From Streptococcus pseudopneumoniae (GTDB taxonomy: Bacteria; Bacillota; Bacilli; Lactobacillales; Streptococcaceae), in contig NZ_JVRR01000073.1 of the NCBI RefSeq assembly GCF_001070715.1, positions 24,524 through 88,523 of the forward strand: a stretch of 64,000 bases of DNA, given 5' to 3'. A program made the position numbers and the translations under genes. The notes beneath the pieces were generated by a model. The model had not been told where the DNA came from. It saw only the letters and a list, made by a program, of their open reading frames with translations, and did not search any database. Below are positions 19,478-29,900 of the stretch, piece after piece (the stretch's first letter is position 1; each line of letters starts with the position of its first letter).

Positions 19478-20521
19478 ATGGAAAAAAAGAAATTACGCAT
19501 CAATATGTTGAGTTCAAGTGAGAAAGTAGCAGGACAAGGAGTTTCAGGTGCCTACCGTGAATTAGTTCGTCTTCTTCATCGTGATGCCAAGGACCAATTG
19601 ATTGTTACAGAAAATCTTCCAGTAGAGGCAGATGTGACTCACTTTCATACCATTGATTTCCCCTATTATTTATCAACATTCCAAAAGAAACGCTCGGGAA
19701 GGAAAATTGGCTATGTGCATTTCTTACCTGATACTCTTGAGGGGAGTTTGAAAATTCCATTTTTCTTAAAGGGAATTGTGAAACGCTATGTATTTTCTTT
19801 TTACAACCGGATGGAGCACTTGGTTGTGGTCAATCCTATGTTTATCGAGGATTTGGTGGCAGCTGGTATTCCACGTGAAAAAGTGACTTATATTCCTAAC
19901 TTTGTAAACAAGGAAAAATGGCATCCCCTTCCACAAGAAGAGGTAGCGAGACTGCGTACAGAGCTAGGTCTTAGTGATAATCAGTTTATCGTAGTAGGTG
20001 CTGGTCAAGTTCAGAAACGCAAAGGGATTGACGATTTTATCCGTCTGGCTGAGGAATTGCCTCATATTACCTTTATCTGGGCTGGTGGTTTCTCTTTTGG
20101 TGGCATGACAGATGGTTATGAGCGCTACAAGAAAATTATGGAGAATCCCCCTAAAAATTTGATTTTTCCAGGTATTGTATCGCCAGAGCGGATGCGCGAA
20201 TTGTATGCCCTAGCGAATCTTTTCTTGTTGCCTAGTTACAATGAGCTCTTTCCGATGACGATTTTAGAGGCTGCCAGTTGTGAAGCTCCTATAATGTTGC
20301 GTGATTTAGATCTTTATAAGGTAATTTTGGAGGGAAATTATCGGGCGACAGTAGATAGAGAAGAGATGAAAGAGGCTATTCTGGAATATCAAGCAAATCC
20401 TGCTACCTTAAAAGATTTGAAAGAAAAGGCTAAGAATATTTCTAGAGAGTATTCTGAAGAGCATCTGTTGCAAATCTGGTTGGACTTTTATGAGAAACAA
20501 GCCGCTTTAGGGAGAAAGTAA
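19478..20521 (+). CDS. cpoA: Glycosyltransferase CpoA/LafB (galactosyl-glucosyl-diacylglycerol synthase)
   Basis: GT4-family retaining glycosyltransferase (347 aa). In pneumococcus CpoA (LafB) adds galactose to glucosyl-diacylglycerol, giving the glycolipid anchor of lipoteichoic acid; mutants are affected in membrane glycolipids and beta-lactam response. The sequence shows VVGAGQVQKRKGIDDFIRLAE and the sugar-nucleotide region LLPSYNELFPMTILEAASC. ATG 19478 gives the familiar MEKKKLRINML start; an upstream in-frame extension is hydrophobic noise before the promoter. There is no ribosome-binding site, consistent with a leaderless message. lafA follows 15 bases later. Confidence 0.92.
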   Translation: MEKKKLRINMLSSSEKVAGQGVSGAYRELVRLLHRDAKDQLIVTENLPVEADVTHFHTIDFPYYLSTFQKKRSGRKIGYVHFLPDTLEGSLKIPFFLKGIVKRYVFSFYNRMEHLVVVNPMFIEDLVAAGIPREKVTYIPNFVNKEKWHPLPQEEVARLRTELGLSDNQFIVVGAGQVQKRKGIDDFIRLAEELPHITFIWAGGFSFGGMTDGYERYKKIMENPPKNLIFPGIVSPERMRELYALANLFLLPSYNELFPMTILEAASCEAPIMLRDLDLYKVILEGNYRATVDREEMKEAILEYQANPATLKDLKEKAKNISREYSEEHLLQIWLDFYEKQAALGRK

Positions 20522-20536
20522 AAAGTGAGGTAATCT

Positions 20537-21862
20537 ATGCGAATTGGTTTATTTACAGATACCTATTTTCCTCAGGTTTCTGGTGTTGCGACCAGTATTC
20601 GAACCTTGAAAACAGAACTTGAAAAGCAGGGGCATGCTGTTTTTATCTTTACGACGACAGATAAGGATGTCAATCGCTACGAAGATTGGCAAATTATCCG
20701 TATTCCAAGTGTTCCCTTTTTTGCTTTTAAGGATCGCCGCTTTGCCTATCGAGGATTCAGTAAGGCACTTGAAATTGCTAAACAATATCAGCTAGATATT
20801 ATCCACACTCAGACAGAATTTTCTCTTGGCTTGTTGGGGATTTGGATTGCGCGTGAATTGAAAATTCCAGTCATCCATACCTATCACACCCAGTACGAAG
20901 ACTATGTGCATTATATTGCCAAGGGGATGTTGATTCGTCCTAGTATGGTCAAGTATCTGGTCAGAGGTTTCCTGCACGATGTGGATGGGGTTATTTGCCC
21001 GAGTGAGATTGTCCGTGATTTGCTATCTGACTATAAGGTCAAGGTTGAAAAACGCGTCATTCCAACTGGGATTGAATTAGCCAAGTTTGAGCGTCCGGAA
21101 ATCAAGCAGGAAAATTTGAAAGAACTGCGTAGTAAATTAGGGATTCAAGATGATGAAAAGATGTTGCTTAGTCTTTCCAGAATTTCCTATGAAAAAAATA
21201 TTCAAGCAGTACTTGCAGCCTTTACGGATGTTCTGAAAGAAGAAGACAAGGTTAAACTGGTAGTTGCCGGGGATGGCCCTTATCTGAATGATCTCAAAGA
21301 GCAAGCCCAGAAACTAGAGATTCAAGACTCTGTTGTCTTTACAGGGATGATTGCTCCTAGTGAGACCGCTCTTTACTATAAGGCGGCAGATTTCTTCATC
21401 TCGGCATCGACAAGTGAAACGCAAGGTTTAACATACTTGGAAAGCTTAGCCAGTGGAACACCTGTCATTGCTCACGGAAATCCGTATCTGGACAATCTTA
21501 TCAGTGATAAAATGTTTGGAACCTTGTACTATGGAGAACATGACTTGGCTGGAGCTATTCTGGAGGCCCTGATTGCAACACCAAACATGAATGAGCATAC
21601 CTTATCAGAGAAGTTGTATGAGATTTCAGCTGAGAATTTTGGAAAACGGGTGCATGAGTTTTATCTTGATGCTATTATTTCAAATAATTTCCAGAAAGAT
21701 TTAGCCAAAGATGATACGGTCAGCCAGCGTCTCTTTAAGACAGTTTTGTATTTACCGCAACAGGTGGTTTCTGTGCCCGTAAAAGGCTCTAGACGCATGC
21801 TGAAGGCTTCAAAAACACAGTTGATCAGCATAAGAGATTATTGGAAAGACCATGAAGAATAG
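20537..21862 (+). CDS. lafA: Glycosyltransferase LafA (glucosyl-diacylglycerol synthase)
   Basis: GT4 glycosyltransferase (441 aa) that in pneumococcus makes glucosyl-diacylglycerol, the substrate of CpoA. Features: N-terminal GLFTDTYFPQVSGVATSI, HTYHTQYEDYVHYI, donor-binding SLSRISYEKNIQAVL and SASTSETQGLTYLESLASGTPVI. It carries a ribosome site GTGAGGT and sits in the order cpoA-lafA-PspC-small gene-obgE as recalled from pneumococcus. Acts at the cytoplasmic face of the membrane. Assignment of A versus B rests on remembered homology. Confidence 0.9.
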   Translation: MRIGLFTDTYFPQVSGVATSIRTLKTELEKQGHAVFIFTTTDKDVNRYEDWQIIRIPSVPFFAFKDRRFAYRGFSKALEIAKQYQLDIIHTQTEFSLGLLGIWIARELKIPVIHTYHTQYEDYVHYIAKGMLIRPSMVKYLVRGFLHDVDGVICPSEIVRDLLSDYKVKVEKRVIPTGIELAKFERPEIKQENLKELRSKLGIQDDEKMLLSLSRISYEKNIQAVLAAFTDVLKEEDKVKLVVAGDGPYLNDLKEQAQKLEIQDSVVFTGMIAPSETALYYKAADFFISASTSETQGLTYLESLASGTPVIAHGNPYLDNLISDKMFGTLYYGEHDLAGAILEALIATPNMNEHTLSEKLYEISAENFGKRVHEFYLDAIISNNFQKDLAKDDTVSQRLFKTVLYLPQQVVSVPVKGSRRMLKASKTQLISIRDYWKDHEE

Positions 21863-21876
21863 AAAGAGGAATAGCT

Positions 21877-22068
21877 ATGAAAAAACAATTAATGAGAAGC
21901 GGTCGTGATAAAAAGATTGCGGGAGTTTGTGCTGGGGTAGCCCATTATTTTGATATGGATCCTACTATTGTTCGCGTAATATGGGGTGTTCTTGCTTTTG
22001 GTTATGGAGCAGGAGTTGTAGCTTATATCATTTTATGGATTATTGCGCCTGTAGCAACTGACTATTGA
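21877..22068 (+). CDS. PspC-domain (phage-shock C-like) small membrane protein
   Basis: 63-residue protein with the PspC domain: RDKKIAGVCAGVAHYFDMDP followed by one or two hydrophobic helices (VIWGVLAFGYGAGVVAYIILWIIAP). AAGAGG is the ribosome site. It lies in the glycolipid operon, 14 bases after lafA. A membrane-stress role is family inference only. Confidence 0.85.
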   Translation: MKKQLMRSGRDKKIAGVCAGVAHYFDMDPTIVRVIWGVLAFGYGAGVVAYIILWIIAPVATDY

Positions 22069-22126
22069 AAACTAGTTCAATTCATGCTAAGATAATAGAA
22101 AATAGAATGTAACGAAGGAGAGAAAA

Positions 22127-22261
22127 ATGGCATTTGGAGATAATGGAAATCGTAAAAAAACTATGTTTGAGAAAATAACCTTATTTATCGTGATTATCAT
22201 GCTAGTAGCAAGTTTATTGGGAATTTTTGCAACTGCAATTGGTGCCCTCAGTAATCTATAA
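22127..22261 (+). CDS. DUF4044-like 44-residue membrane protein
   Basis: The frame encodes MAFGDNGNRKKTMFEKITLF, then a single hydrophobic helix (IVIIMLVASLLGIFATAIGA) and ends LSNL. A strong GAAGGAG site (22114-22120) precedes the ATG. It resembles the small DUF4044 family found next to obgE in streptococci. No function is known. A short hairpin terminator follows before obgE. Confidence 0.8.
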   Translation: MAFGDNGNRKKTMFEKITLFIVIIMLVASLLGIFATAIGALSNL

Positions 22262-22285
22262 AATAGATTCAAGAAAATTTAGTGA

Positions 22286-22308
22286 CTGGGATTTCCCAGC
22301 CCTTTTTT
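22286..22308 (+). terminator. Short terminator between the small membrane gene and obgE
   Basis: CTGGG-ATTT-CCCAG, then CCC and T6. The stem is short, so read-through into obgE is likely. Confidence 0.6.
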
Positions 22309-22324
22309 AAAGTGAGAAGAAAAA

Positions 22325-23635
22325 ATGAGTATGTTTTTAGATACAGCTAAGATCAAGGTCAAGGCTGGTAATGGTGGTGATGGCATGGTTGCCTTTCGCC
22401 GTGAAAAATATGTCCCTAATGGCGGTCCTTGGGGCGGTGATGGTGGTCGTGGAGGCAATGTCATCTTCGTTGTAGATGAAGGTCTACGTACCCTCATGGA
22501 TTTCCGCTATAATCGCCATTTCAAGGCTGATTCTGGTGAGAAAGGAATGACCAAAGGGATGCATGGTCGTGGTGCTGAGGACCTTAGAGTTCGAGTACCA
22601 CAAGGTACGACTGTTCGTGATGCAGAGACTGGCAAGGTTTTGACAGATTTGATTGAACATGGTCAAGAATTTATCGTTGCCCACGGTGGTCGTGGTGGAC
22701 GTGGAAATATCCGATTTGCGACACCAAAAAATCCTGCACCGGAAATCTCTGAAAATGGAGAACCAGGTCAGGAACGTGAGTTACAATTGGAACTAAAAAT
22801 CTTGGCAGATGTCGGTTTAGTAGGATTCCCATCTGTAGGGAAATCAACCCTTTTAAGTGTTATTACCTCAGCTAAACCTAAAATTGGTGCCTACCACTTT
22901 ACGACCATTGTGCCAAATCTAGGTATGGTTCGCACCCAATCAGGTGAATCCTTTGCAGTAGCTGATTTACCAGGTTTGATTGAAGGTGCTAGTCAAGGAG
23001 TTGGTCTAGGAACTCAGTTCCTCCGTCACATCGAGCGTACCCGTGTCATCCTTCATATCATTGATATGTCAGCTAGCGAAGGCCGTGATCCTTATGACGA
23101 CTATCTAGCTATCAATAAAGAGCTAGAGTCATATAATCTTCGTCTCATGGAGCGTCCACAGATTATCGTAGCCAACAAAATGGACATGCCTGAGAGTCAA
23201 GAAAATCTTAAAGAATTTAAGAAAAAATTGGCTGAAAACTACGATGAATTTGAAGAGTTACCAGCTATCTTCCCAATATCTGGTTTGACCAAGCAAGGTC
23301 TGGCTACGCTTTTGGATGCTACAGCTGAATTGTTAGACAAGACACCAGAATTCTTGCTCTATGACGAGTCAGATATGGAAGAAGAAGCTTACTATGAATT
23401 TGACGAGGAAGAAAAAGCCTTTGAAATTAGCCGTGATGACGATGCGACATGGGTACTTTCTGGTGAAAAACTCATGAAACTCTTTAATATGACCAACTTT
23501 GATCGTGACGAATCAGTCATGAAATTTGCCCGCCAACTTCGTGGTATGGGGGTTGATGAAGCCCTTCGTGCGCGTGGTGCTAAGGATGGGGATTTGGTCC
23601 GCATTGGTAAATTTGAGTTTGAATTTGTAGACTAG
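22325..23635 (+). CDS. obgE: GTPase ObgE/CgtA
   Basis: Essential ribosome-associated GTPase (436 aa). The glycine-rich OBG fold (residues 1-160, e.g. [12 protein letters not shown]) precedes the G domain with [12 protein letters not shown] (P-loop), [10 protein letters not shown] (switch II), NKMD and a C-terminal OCT domain. The gene starts with AAAGTGAG upstream. Full length and intact. Confidence 0.97.
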   Translation: MSMFLDTAKIKVKAGNGGDGMVAFRREKYVPNGGPWGGDGGRGGNVIFVVDEGLRTLMDFRYNRHFKADSGEKGMTKGMHGRGAEDLRVRVPQGTTVRDAETGKVLTDLIEHGQEFIVAHGGRGGRGNIRFATPKNPAPEISENGEPGQERELQLELKILADVGLVGFPSVGKSTLLSVITSAKPKIGAYHFTTIVPNLGMVRTQSGESFAVADLPGLIEGASQGVGLGTQFLRHIERTRVILHIIDMSASEGRDPYDDYLAINKELESYNLRLMERPQIIVANKMDMPESQENLKEFKKKLAENYDEFEELPAIFPISGLTKQGLATLLDATAELLDKTPEFLLYDESDMEEEAYYEFDEEEKAFEISRDDDATWVLSGEKLMKLFNMTNFDRDESVMKFARQLRGMGVDEALRARGAKDGDLVRIGKFEFEFVD

Positions 23636-23644
23636 GAGACTGGT

Positions 23645-23803
23645 ATGGGAGATAAACCGATATCTTTCCGAGATGCGGATGGTAATTTTGTTTCCGCCGC
23701 AGACGTTTGGAATGAAAAGAAATTGGAAGAACTATTTAATCGTCTCAATCCAAATCGTGCTCTGAGATTGGCACGAACTAAAAAAGAAAATCCATCTCAG
23801 TAA
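23645..23803 (+). CDS. Small protein of unknown function downstream of obgE
   Basis: 52 residues: MGDKPISFRDADGNFVSAAD, then a helical Lys/Leu-rich segment NEKKLEELFNRLNPNRALRLA and a basic C-terminus. The ribosome site AGGAG overlaps the obgE stop codon, so translation is coupled. I recall a hypothetical gene of this size at the same place in pneumococcus. No domain is recognised. Confidence 0.75.
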   Translation: MGDKPISFRDADGNFVSAADVWNEKKLEELFNRLNPNRALRLARTKKENPSQ

Positions 23804-23810
23804 AGAATAT

Positions 23811-23848
23811 AACAAAATTCCGTGCCATATCAGACACGGAATTTTGTT
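23811..23848. terminator. Bidirectional terminator between the obgE operon and argR
   Basis: Perfect 14 bp inverted repeat AACAAAATTCCGTG / CACGGAATTTTGTT between convergent genes; A/T-rich ends supply U runs on both strands. Confidence 0.9.
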
Positions 23849-24317
23849 ATTCTTCAAAGAAAAATGGTGGAGCGAATTTTTTCAATTCTTCAAAGCATTT
23901 TTGAGCAGCTTCTGCATCTTCGCAGATGACGAGACAGACATCATCGCCACAGAGAGTAGCGATAGCGTCAGGGAAGCTCAAAGCATCAATGATAGAACCA
24001 AAGGATTGAGCCAGTCCAGGAAGGGTTTTTAGTAGGACTTGGTGTTGAACTGGGTGCATCAAGACAAGGGCGTCTTCCATGTAGAGTTCGAGACGTTTTT
24101 CCCATTTTGAGATAGAACCTGTATTAAGAACGTAGTAAGAGTTATCCTCTTCGCGGACTTTTGACAGGTTCATATTTTTGATGTCGCGTGAGAGAGTTGC
24201 CTGGGTAACTTGAATGTCGTTATCAGCAAGAAGGGCTTGCAACTCAGCCTGTGTATGAATCTTGTTTTTTGCAACAAGAGCGCGTATGAGTTGGTGGCGG
24301 TGTTCAGATTTATTCAT
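23847..24317 (-). CDS. ArgR-family transcriptional regulator (paralog 1 in window)
   Basis: 156-residue regulator of the arginine repressor family. The N-terminal winged helix has HQLIRALVAKNKIHTQAELQ and VTQATLSRDIKNMNLSKV; the C-terminal oligomerisation/ligand domain contains SIIDALSFPDAIATLCGDD. It is divergent from nothing and convergent with the obgE operon, and ends inside the shared terminator. pepX lies just upstream on the same strand (18 bases between them), so both may be co-transcribed. Streptococci carry several ArgR paralogs; another is at 46274-46705. Which is the arginine sensor cannot be told from sequence. Confidence 0.9.
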   Translation of the reverse strand: MNKSEHRHQLIRALVAKNKIHTQAELQALLADNDIQVTQATLSRDIKNMNLSKVREEDNSYYVLNTGSISKWEKRLELYMEDALVLMHPVQHQVLLKTLPGLAQSFGSIIDALSFPDAIATLCGDDVCLVICEDAEAAQKCFEELKKFAPPFFFEE

Positions 24318-24335
24318 AATAATTTAACTCCTTTT

Positions 24336-26609
24336 TTAGTAAGGTATTGTAAGTGTGGACTGAGCGAGGTCGACAGTCAAGTGGTAGTCGGTATTGTCAC
24401 GGATTGTGATTTCAAAGTCAGTAGTATAGAGGACTAAACGAAGAGTATCTCCTTCTTTTAACTTGTAAATAGTTGGTTGCAGTTCAAATTGCACATCCAT
24501 CCATTCATCTGCAGTAATATCCTCTACTAACAGTAAATTATTTCTATTTTGTAAATTAAGGTAACCTTTTGTCACGACGCGTTGTGCATTTTCACGAAAA
24601 GGCAATTCGTTAAGATTTTCCAACATGTAGTAGCGTCCATTATCAATGGTTCTAGAACCTAAAATAGCTGGATAAGGTTGTAGGTATTTCTTCTGTCCAA
24701 ATTCTAGCAGTTGGGCTGATAAAAGCCCCTTGTTTGTGCTGGATTTGATACGAAGATTGAGTTGAGCTCGACCGTTCAAGTGAAGATCTTTGGTCACAGG
24801 AAGGTCAATGGTAATCTGCTTGGCTTTTCCTTGATAGAGTTCCGTATTGAAGGTCTGGTAGGTTTTACCATAGCGCTCAAAATCCTCATCTGGGTAATGG
24901 TTTTGAATAACTTGCTCTTCTTGACCAAGTGAGAAGGTTTCAAAGTTTTCTTGCTCACCGAAGGTATCAAGTGATAACCAAGTTTGAGGGGCTGTATTGT
25001 CCTGCCAGATAACAGTAGGAAGTTGAAAATCTGTATCTTGTCCCAGTAATTTTTTAGTCAATAAGGCATTCATGGATTCACGGAAGTCAATTGATTGCCA
25101 ATTATTCATGTAAACATGGGCGCCATTATGGAAAAAGAGGTGCTTATTTATATGATTAGGAAGGGCATGGAACATCTGGTAAACATGAAGTGGTTTAACA
25201 TTCCAATCCTGAGAACCATGGGTAAAGACAACCTCTGCCTTTACTTTATGGGCATTGAGTAGATAGTTCCGGTCATGCCAAAACTGATTGTAGTCCCCAG
25301 TTTTTCGGTCTAGCTGAGCTTTCACTTTTTCTAAGTCAGCTTGGTGAGCTTCATTGCCACGGATATAGTCGCCAGCTAAGAGATTACGAGAGTAGGTTAG
25401 TTCAGCAAGGGAGTCAAAGTCCTCACCTGGATAACCACCTGGGCTAGTTACCAGACCGTTTTCACGGTAGTAGTTGTACCAAGATGAAATGCCAGCCTCG
25501 GCAATGATAACTTCTAAACCTTCTACACCTGTAGTGGCAAGGCCGTTTGACATGGTACCTAGATAGGAAAGTCCAGTTGTAGCTACTTTTCCGTTTGACC
25601 AGTCAGCCTTGACTTGACGCTGGCGCGTATGGTCGGTAAAGGCACGGCAACGGTCATTAAGCCAGTCGATGACATTTTTATAAGCTTCGATTTGTTGGTA
25701 GTCTCCGTTAGTCATGAAACCAGTAGAGTCTTTGGTACCAACACCTGACACATAGAGATTAGCAAAACCTCGTGGGAGGAAGTAGTCGTTGAGTGTATAG
25801 CTAGAGTTGATGTGACTTAGCTTTTCCTCAGCTTCTGACACAAGCTCAGCTTGACCTTGGGGTTGGACGAGATTTAGTTGAGGTTCCTCTAACTCGATCT
25901 TATGAGCAGGTTTAACCTCAAGCTCGCCCTCCATCTTGTAGAGAGCCTTGTCACTAGCCTTGTCATTGGTTCCCTGATGATAAGGACTGGCTGTCATGAT
26001 GGCAGGGATTTGCCCCTCATAACGTGGACGAATAATGCTGACCTTGACTAGGTCTGGTAGCCCTTTTTGGTCAGTATCGACACGAGACTCAACGTAAACG
26101 ACTTCACGAATGACATCATGGCTAGAAAAAGTTGCTAAACTCTTGCCGTTAAAGTAGTGGTAGTCATTATCCTCCGGAATAAGACCATCACTAACAAGTT
26201 GGTCGATAAGAGTATTTCCCTTTTTGGTGCGAGTATTGAGTAACTGATAGAGATTTTCAATCAAGTCACCGTATACAATAGGAAATCCAGTCTCTTTACG
26301 AAACGCTTCACTATCTTCGAAGTCAATCAAATAAGAAAAGCCTAAAAGTTGAAAGGTGACAGTATAAAAAATATCTGCTGTCAAGTTTTTGTCAGATTTG
26401 AAAAAAGTTAATATGTTAGTTTCTTTATCTATAGCTAAGCAGGAGAGTGGATAGTCGGTGTTCTCATAAGTGAAAAATAAGCGACGTAAAAAAGTTTCCA
26501 GCAATTCCTTGGGATTGGCTGTGTTTTGTAAATCAAAGCCATATTTTTTTAGTTCAGATAAGATATTTTCTTTTGGGAAAGTGATATAACTATATTGATT
26601 AAAACGCAT
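24336..26609 (-). CDS. pepX: Xaa-Pro dipeptidyl-peptidase
   Basis: Serine peptidase of family S15 releasing X-Pro dipeptides (757 aa, full length). The nucleophile is Ser348 in [13 protein letters not shown], and [11 protein letters not shown] and [14 protein letters not shown] are the S15 regions around the active site; the C-terminal beta domain is intact. A GGAGG site precedes the ATG on the minus strand and an extended -10 (TGATATAAT, complement of 26641-26649) lies upstream. Cytoplasmic peptide utilisation. Confidence 0.96.
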   Translation of the reverse strand: MRFNQYSYITFPKENILSELKKYGFDLQNTANPKELLETFLRRLFFTYENTDYPLSCLAIDKETNILTFFKSDKNLTADIFYTVTFQLLGFSYLIDFEDSEAFRKETGFPIVYGDLIENLYQLLNTRTKKGNTLIDQLVSDGLIPEDNDYHYFNGKSLATFSSHDVIREVVYVESRVDTDQKGLPDLVKVSIIRPRYEGQIPAIMTASPYHQGTNDKASDKALYKMEGELEVKPAHKIELEEPQLNLVQPQGQAELVSEAEEKLSHINSSYTLNDYFLPRGFANLYVSGVGTKDSTGFMTNGDYQQIEAYKNVIDWLNDRCRAFTDHTRQRQVKADWSNGKVATTGLSYLGTMSNGLATTGVEGLEVIIAEAGISSWYNYYRENGLVTSPGGYPGEDFDSLAELTYSRNLLAGDYIRGNEAHQADLEKVKAQLDRKTGDYNQFWHDRNYLLNAHKVKAEVVFTHGSQDWNVKPLHVYQMFHALPNHINKHLFFHNGAHVYMNNWQSIDFRESMNALLTKKLLGQDTDFQLPTVIWQDNTAPQTWLSLDTFGEQENFETFSLGQEEQVIQNHYPDEDFERYGKTYQTFNTELYQGKAKQITIDLPVTKDLHLNGRAQLNLRIKSSTNKGLLSAQLLEFGQKKYLQPYPAILGSRTIDNGRYYMLENLNELPFRENAQRVVTKGYLNLQNRNNLLLVEDITADEWMDVQFELQPTIYKLKEGDTLRLVLYTTDFEITIRDNTDYHLTVDLAQSTLTIPY

Positions 26610-26928
26610 AGAACCTCCATATAGAATGATAGTTAAGGTTATTATATCAAAAAAAAAGCAGAAAGGGAATTGTTAACTGCAAAAGGAAATAATCCAATAA
26701 AAATGAATAAAGTGCTAAATTCAATATAGAGAACAGTGTAACAATAGATATAATAGGTTATGATATAAAAATTCTAGGATATTTATATTATATGTTTTCT
26801 ATTTTGTATATAATATAGTATAAATATAAAAAATGATGACAAAAATACAAATGAATAGAAAGTAAATTAGTAAGCTGATGAAATTTTTCTCAAGAGCAGT
26901 CTTTTATAGGTGAAAATGGTATAATATA
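26610..26928. other. AT-rich divergent intergenic region between pepX and dnaE
   Basis: Very A/T-rich. It holds the pepX extended -10 on the minus strand (26641-26649) and the dnaE extended -10 on the plus strand (26917-26925). The stretch 26730-26840 is rich in TATA/ATAT steps with no convincing open frame, terminator or repeat. Nothing else is seen. Confidence 0.6.
26917..26925 (+). promoter_or_regulatory. Extended -10 promoter of dnaE
   Basis: TGGTATAAT, 30 bases before the TTG start of dnaE. Confidence 0.75.
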
Positions 26929-26955
26929 GTGAGAAGGATAGAGGAGAAGTGTAAA

Positions 26956-29900
26956 TTGATCGCACAACTAGATACAAAAACAGTCTATAGTTTTATGGAA
27001 AGCGTCATTTCGATCGAAAAGTATGTGAGAGCAGCTAAAGAATATGGCTACACTCATTTGGCTATGATGGATATTGACAATCTTTATGGGGCTTTCGACT
27101 TTCTAGAGATTACAAAAAAATACGGTATTCATCCTTTACTAGGGCTTGAAATGACTGTATTTGTGGATGCTCAGGAAGTGAATTTGCGCTTTTTAGCTCT
27201 ATCTAGTGTAGGATATCAGCAGTTGATGAAACTTTCAACAGCCAAGATGCAGGGGGAGAAAACTTGGTCAGTTCTATCCCAGTATCTGGAGGATATTGCG
27301 GTCATTGTGCCTTATTTTGAAGAGTTTGAGTCGCTAAATCTAGGCTGTGATTACTATATTGGAGTTTATCCAGAAACACTGACAAGCGAATTTCATCATC
27401 CTATCTTACCCCTTTATCGGGTCAACGCTTTTGAAAGTAGGGATAGAGAAGTTTTGCAAGTCTTAACAGCGATTAAAGAAAATCTACCACTTAGAGAAGT
27501 TCCCTTGCGTTCACGACAAGATGTCTTTATATCAGCAAGTTCTTTAGAGAAATTATTCCTAGAACGTTTTCCGCAAGCCTTGGACAATTTAGAAAAGCTG
27601 ATTTCAGGCATTTCTTACGACTTGGATACGAGTCTGAAACTGCCTCGTTTTAACCCAGCTAGACCAGCAGTAGAGGAGTTGAGAGAGCGTGCTGAACTGG
27701 GGCTTGTTCAGAAGGGGTTGACTAGTAAAGAATATCAAGAACGTCTAAACCAAGAATTGGCTGTTATTCATGATATGGGCTTTGATGATTATTTCTTGGT
27801 TGTCTGGGATTTGTTGCGTTTTGGACGTTCGAGTGGCTATTATATGGGAATGGGACGGGGTTCTGCAGTAGGTAGCTTGGTTTCCTATGCCTTGGATATT
27901 ACAGGGATTGACCCAGTAGAGAAAAATCTGATTTTTGAACGCTTTCTTAATCGTGAACGCTATACCATGCCTGATATTGATATTGATATCCCAGATATTT
28001 ATCGTCCAGATTTTATCAGATATGTTGGCAATAAATATGGCAGTAAACATGCGGCTCAAATCGTTACCTTTTCAACCTTTGGGGCCAAGCAAGCTCTACG
28101 TGATGTTTTGAAACGCTTTGGTGTTCCAGAATATGAATTATCCGCAATTACCAAGAAAATCAGTTTCCGTGATAATCTCAAGTCAGCCTATGAGGGTAAT
28201 CTCCAGTTTCGTCAGCAAATTAATAGTAAGTTAGAATACCAAAAAGCCTTTGAGATTGCTTGCAAGATAGAGGGTTATCCAAGACAAACCTCTGTCCATG
28301 CGGCTGGTGTTGTCATTAGTGACCAAGATTTGACCAACTACATCCCCCTAAAGCACGGTGATGAAATTCCACTGACTCAGTATGATGCTCATGGAGTTGA
28401 AGCTAGTGGGCTTTTGAAGATGGATTTTCTGGGACTACGAAATTTGACCTTTGTCCAGAAAATGCAAGAATTGCTTGCTGAAACAGAAGGGATTAAGATA
28501 GTTATCAACGAGATTGATTTGGAAGATAAAGAAACGTTAGCTTTATTTGCCTCTGGCAATACAAAAGGTATCTTTCAATTTGAGCAACCTGGTGCCATTC
28601 GCTTACTCAAACGTGTTCAACCAGTCTGTTTTGAAGATGTCGTAGCAACTACTTCTCTAAATCGACCAGGTGCCAGTGACTATATCAATAATTTTGTGGC
28701 AAGAAAGCATGGTCAGGAAGAAGTGACAGTTCTGGATCCAGCTCTGGAGGATATTTTGGCTCCAACCTATGGCATTATGCTCTATCAGGAGCAGGTTATG
28801 CAGGTTGCCCAGCGATTTGCTGGATTTAGTCTTGGGAAAGCCGATATTTTGCGCCGAGCTATGGGGAAAAAGGATGCCTCTGCCATGCATGAGATGAGGG
28901 CTTCCTTTATTCAAGGTTCATTAGAAGCTGGACATACTGCGGAAAAGGCAGAGCAGGTCTTTGATGTCATGGAGAAGTTTGCAGGTTATGGTTTTAACAG
29001 GTCACACGCCTATGCCTACTCAGCCTTGGCCTTCCAGTTGGCTTATTTCAAAACGCATTATCCAGCCATTTTTTATCAGGTCATGTTAAATTCTGCCAAC
29101 AGTGATTACCTAACAGACGCACTAGAAGCAGGCTTTGAAGTAGCGCCTCTGTCCATCAACACCATTCCTTATCACGATAAAATTGCCAACAAGTCCATCT
29201 ATCTAGGTTTGAAATCGATTAAGGGAGTCAGCAAGGATTTGGCACTTTGGATTCTTGAAAATAGACCTTATTTTAACATTGAAGATTTTATAGCTAAATT
29301 ACCTGAGAATTATCTGAAACTTCCTCTGCTAGAACCTTTGGTAAAAGTTGGTCTTTTCGATTCATTTGAAAAAAATCGTCAAAAAGTATTCAATAATTTA
29401 GTTAATCTATTTGACTTTGTGAAAGAGTTAGGAAGCTTGTTTGGGGATACAATTTATAGCTGGCAGGAATCGGAAGATTGGACGGAACAAGAAAAATTCT
29501 ATATGGAACAAGAGCTTTTAGGGATAGGTGTCAGCAAACATCCCCTACAAGCTATTGCAAATAAGGCTATTTACCCGATTACCCCAATTGGGAATTTATC
29601 AGAAAATAGCTACGCTATTATTTTGGTTGAAGTTCAGAAGATAAAAGTGATTCGTACCAAAAAGGGCGAAAGCATGGCTTTCTTACAGGTAGATGACAGT
29701 AAGAAAAAATTGGATGTCACTCTCTTTTCAGACTTATATCGACAGGTTGGACAGGAAATAAAAGAGGGAGCCTTCTACTATATAAAAGGAAAAATCCAGT
29801 CACGAGATGGCCGTTTGCAAATGATTGCACAAGAAATAAGAGAAGCAGTTGCTGAACGCTTTTGGATACAGGTAAAAAATCATGAATCGGATCAAGAAAT

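Noticed and set aside
23844..24032. Plus-strand frame over the argR gene
   Set aside because: Shadow frame of the minus-strand argR gene, no ribosome site, no recognised similarity.
26929..26955. GTG start for dnaE
   Set aside because: It would lie about at the transcription start, and GAGGAG fits the TTG at 26956 instead.
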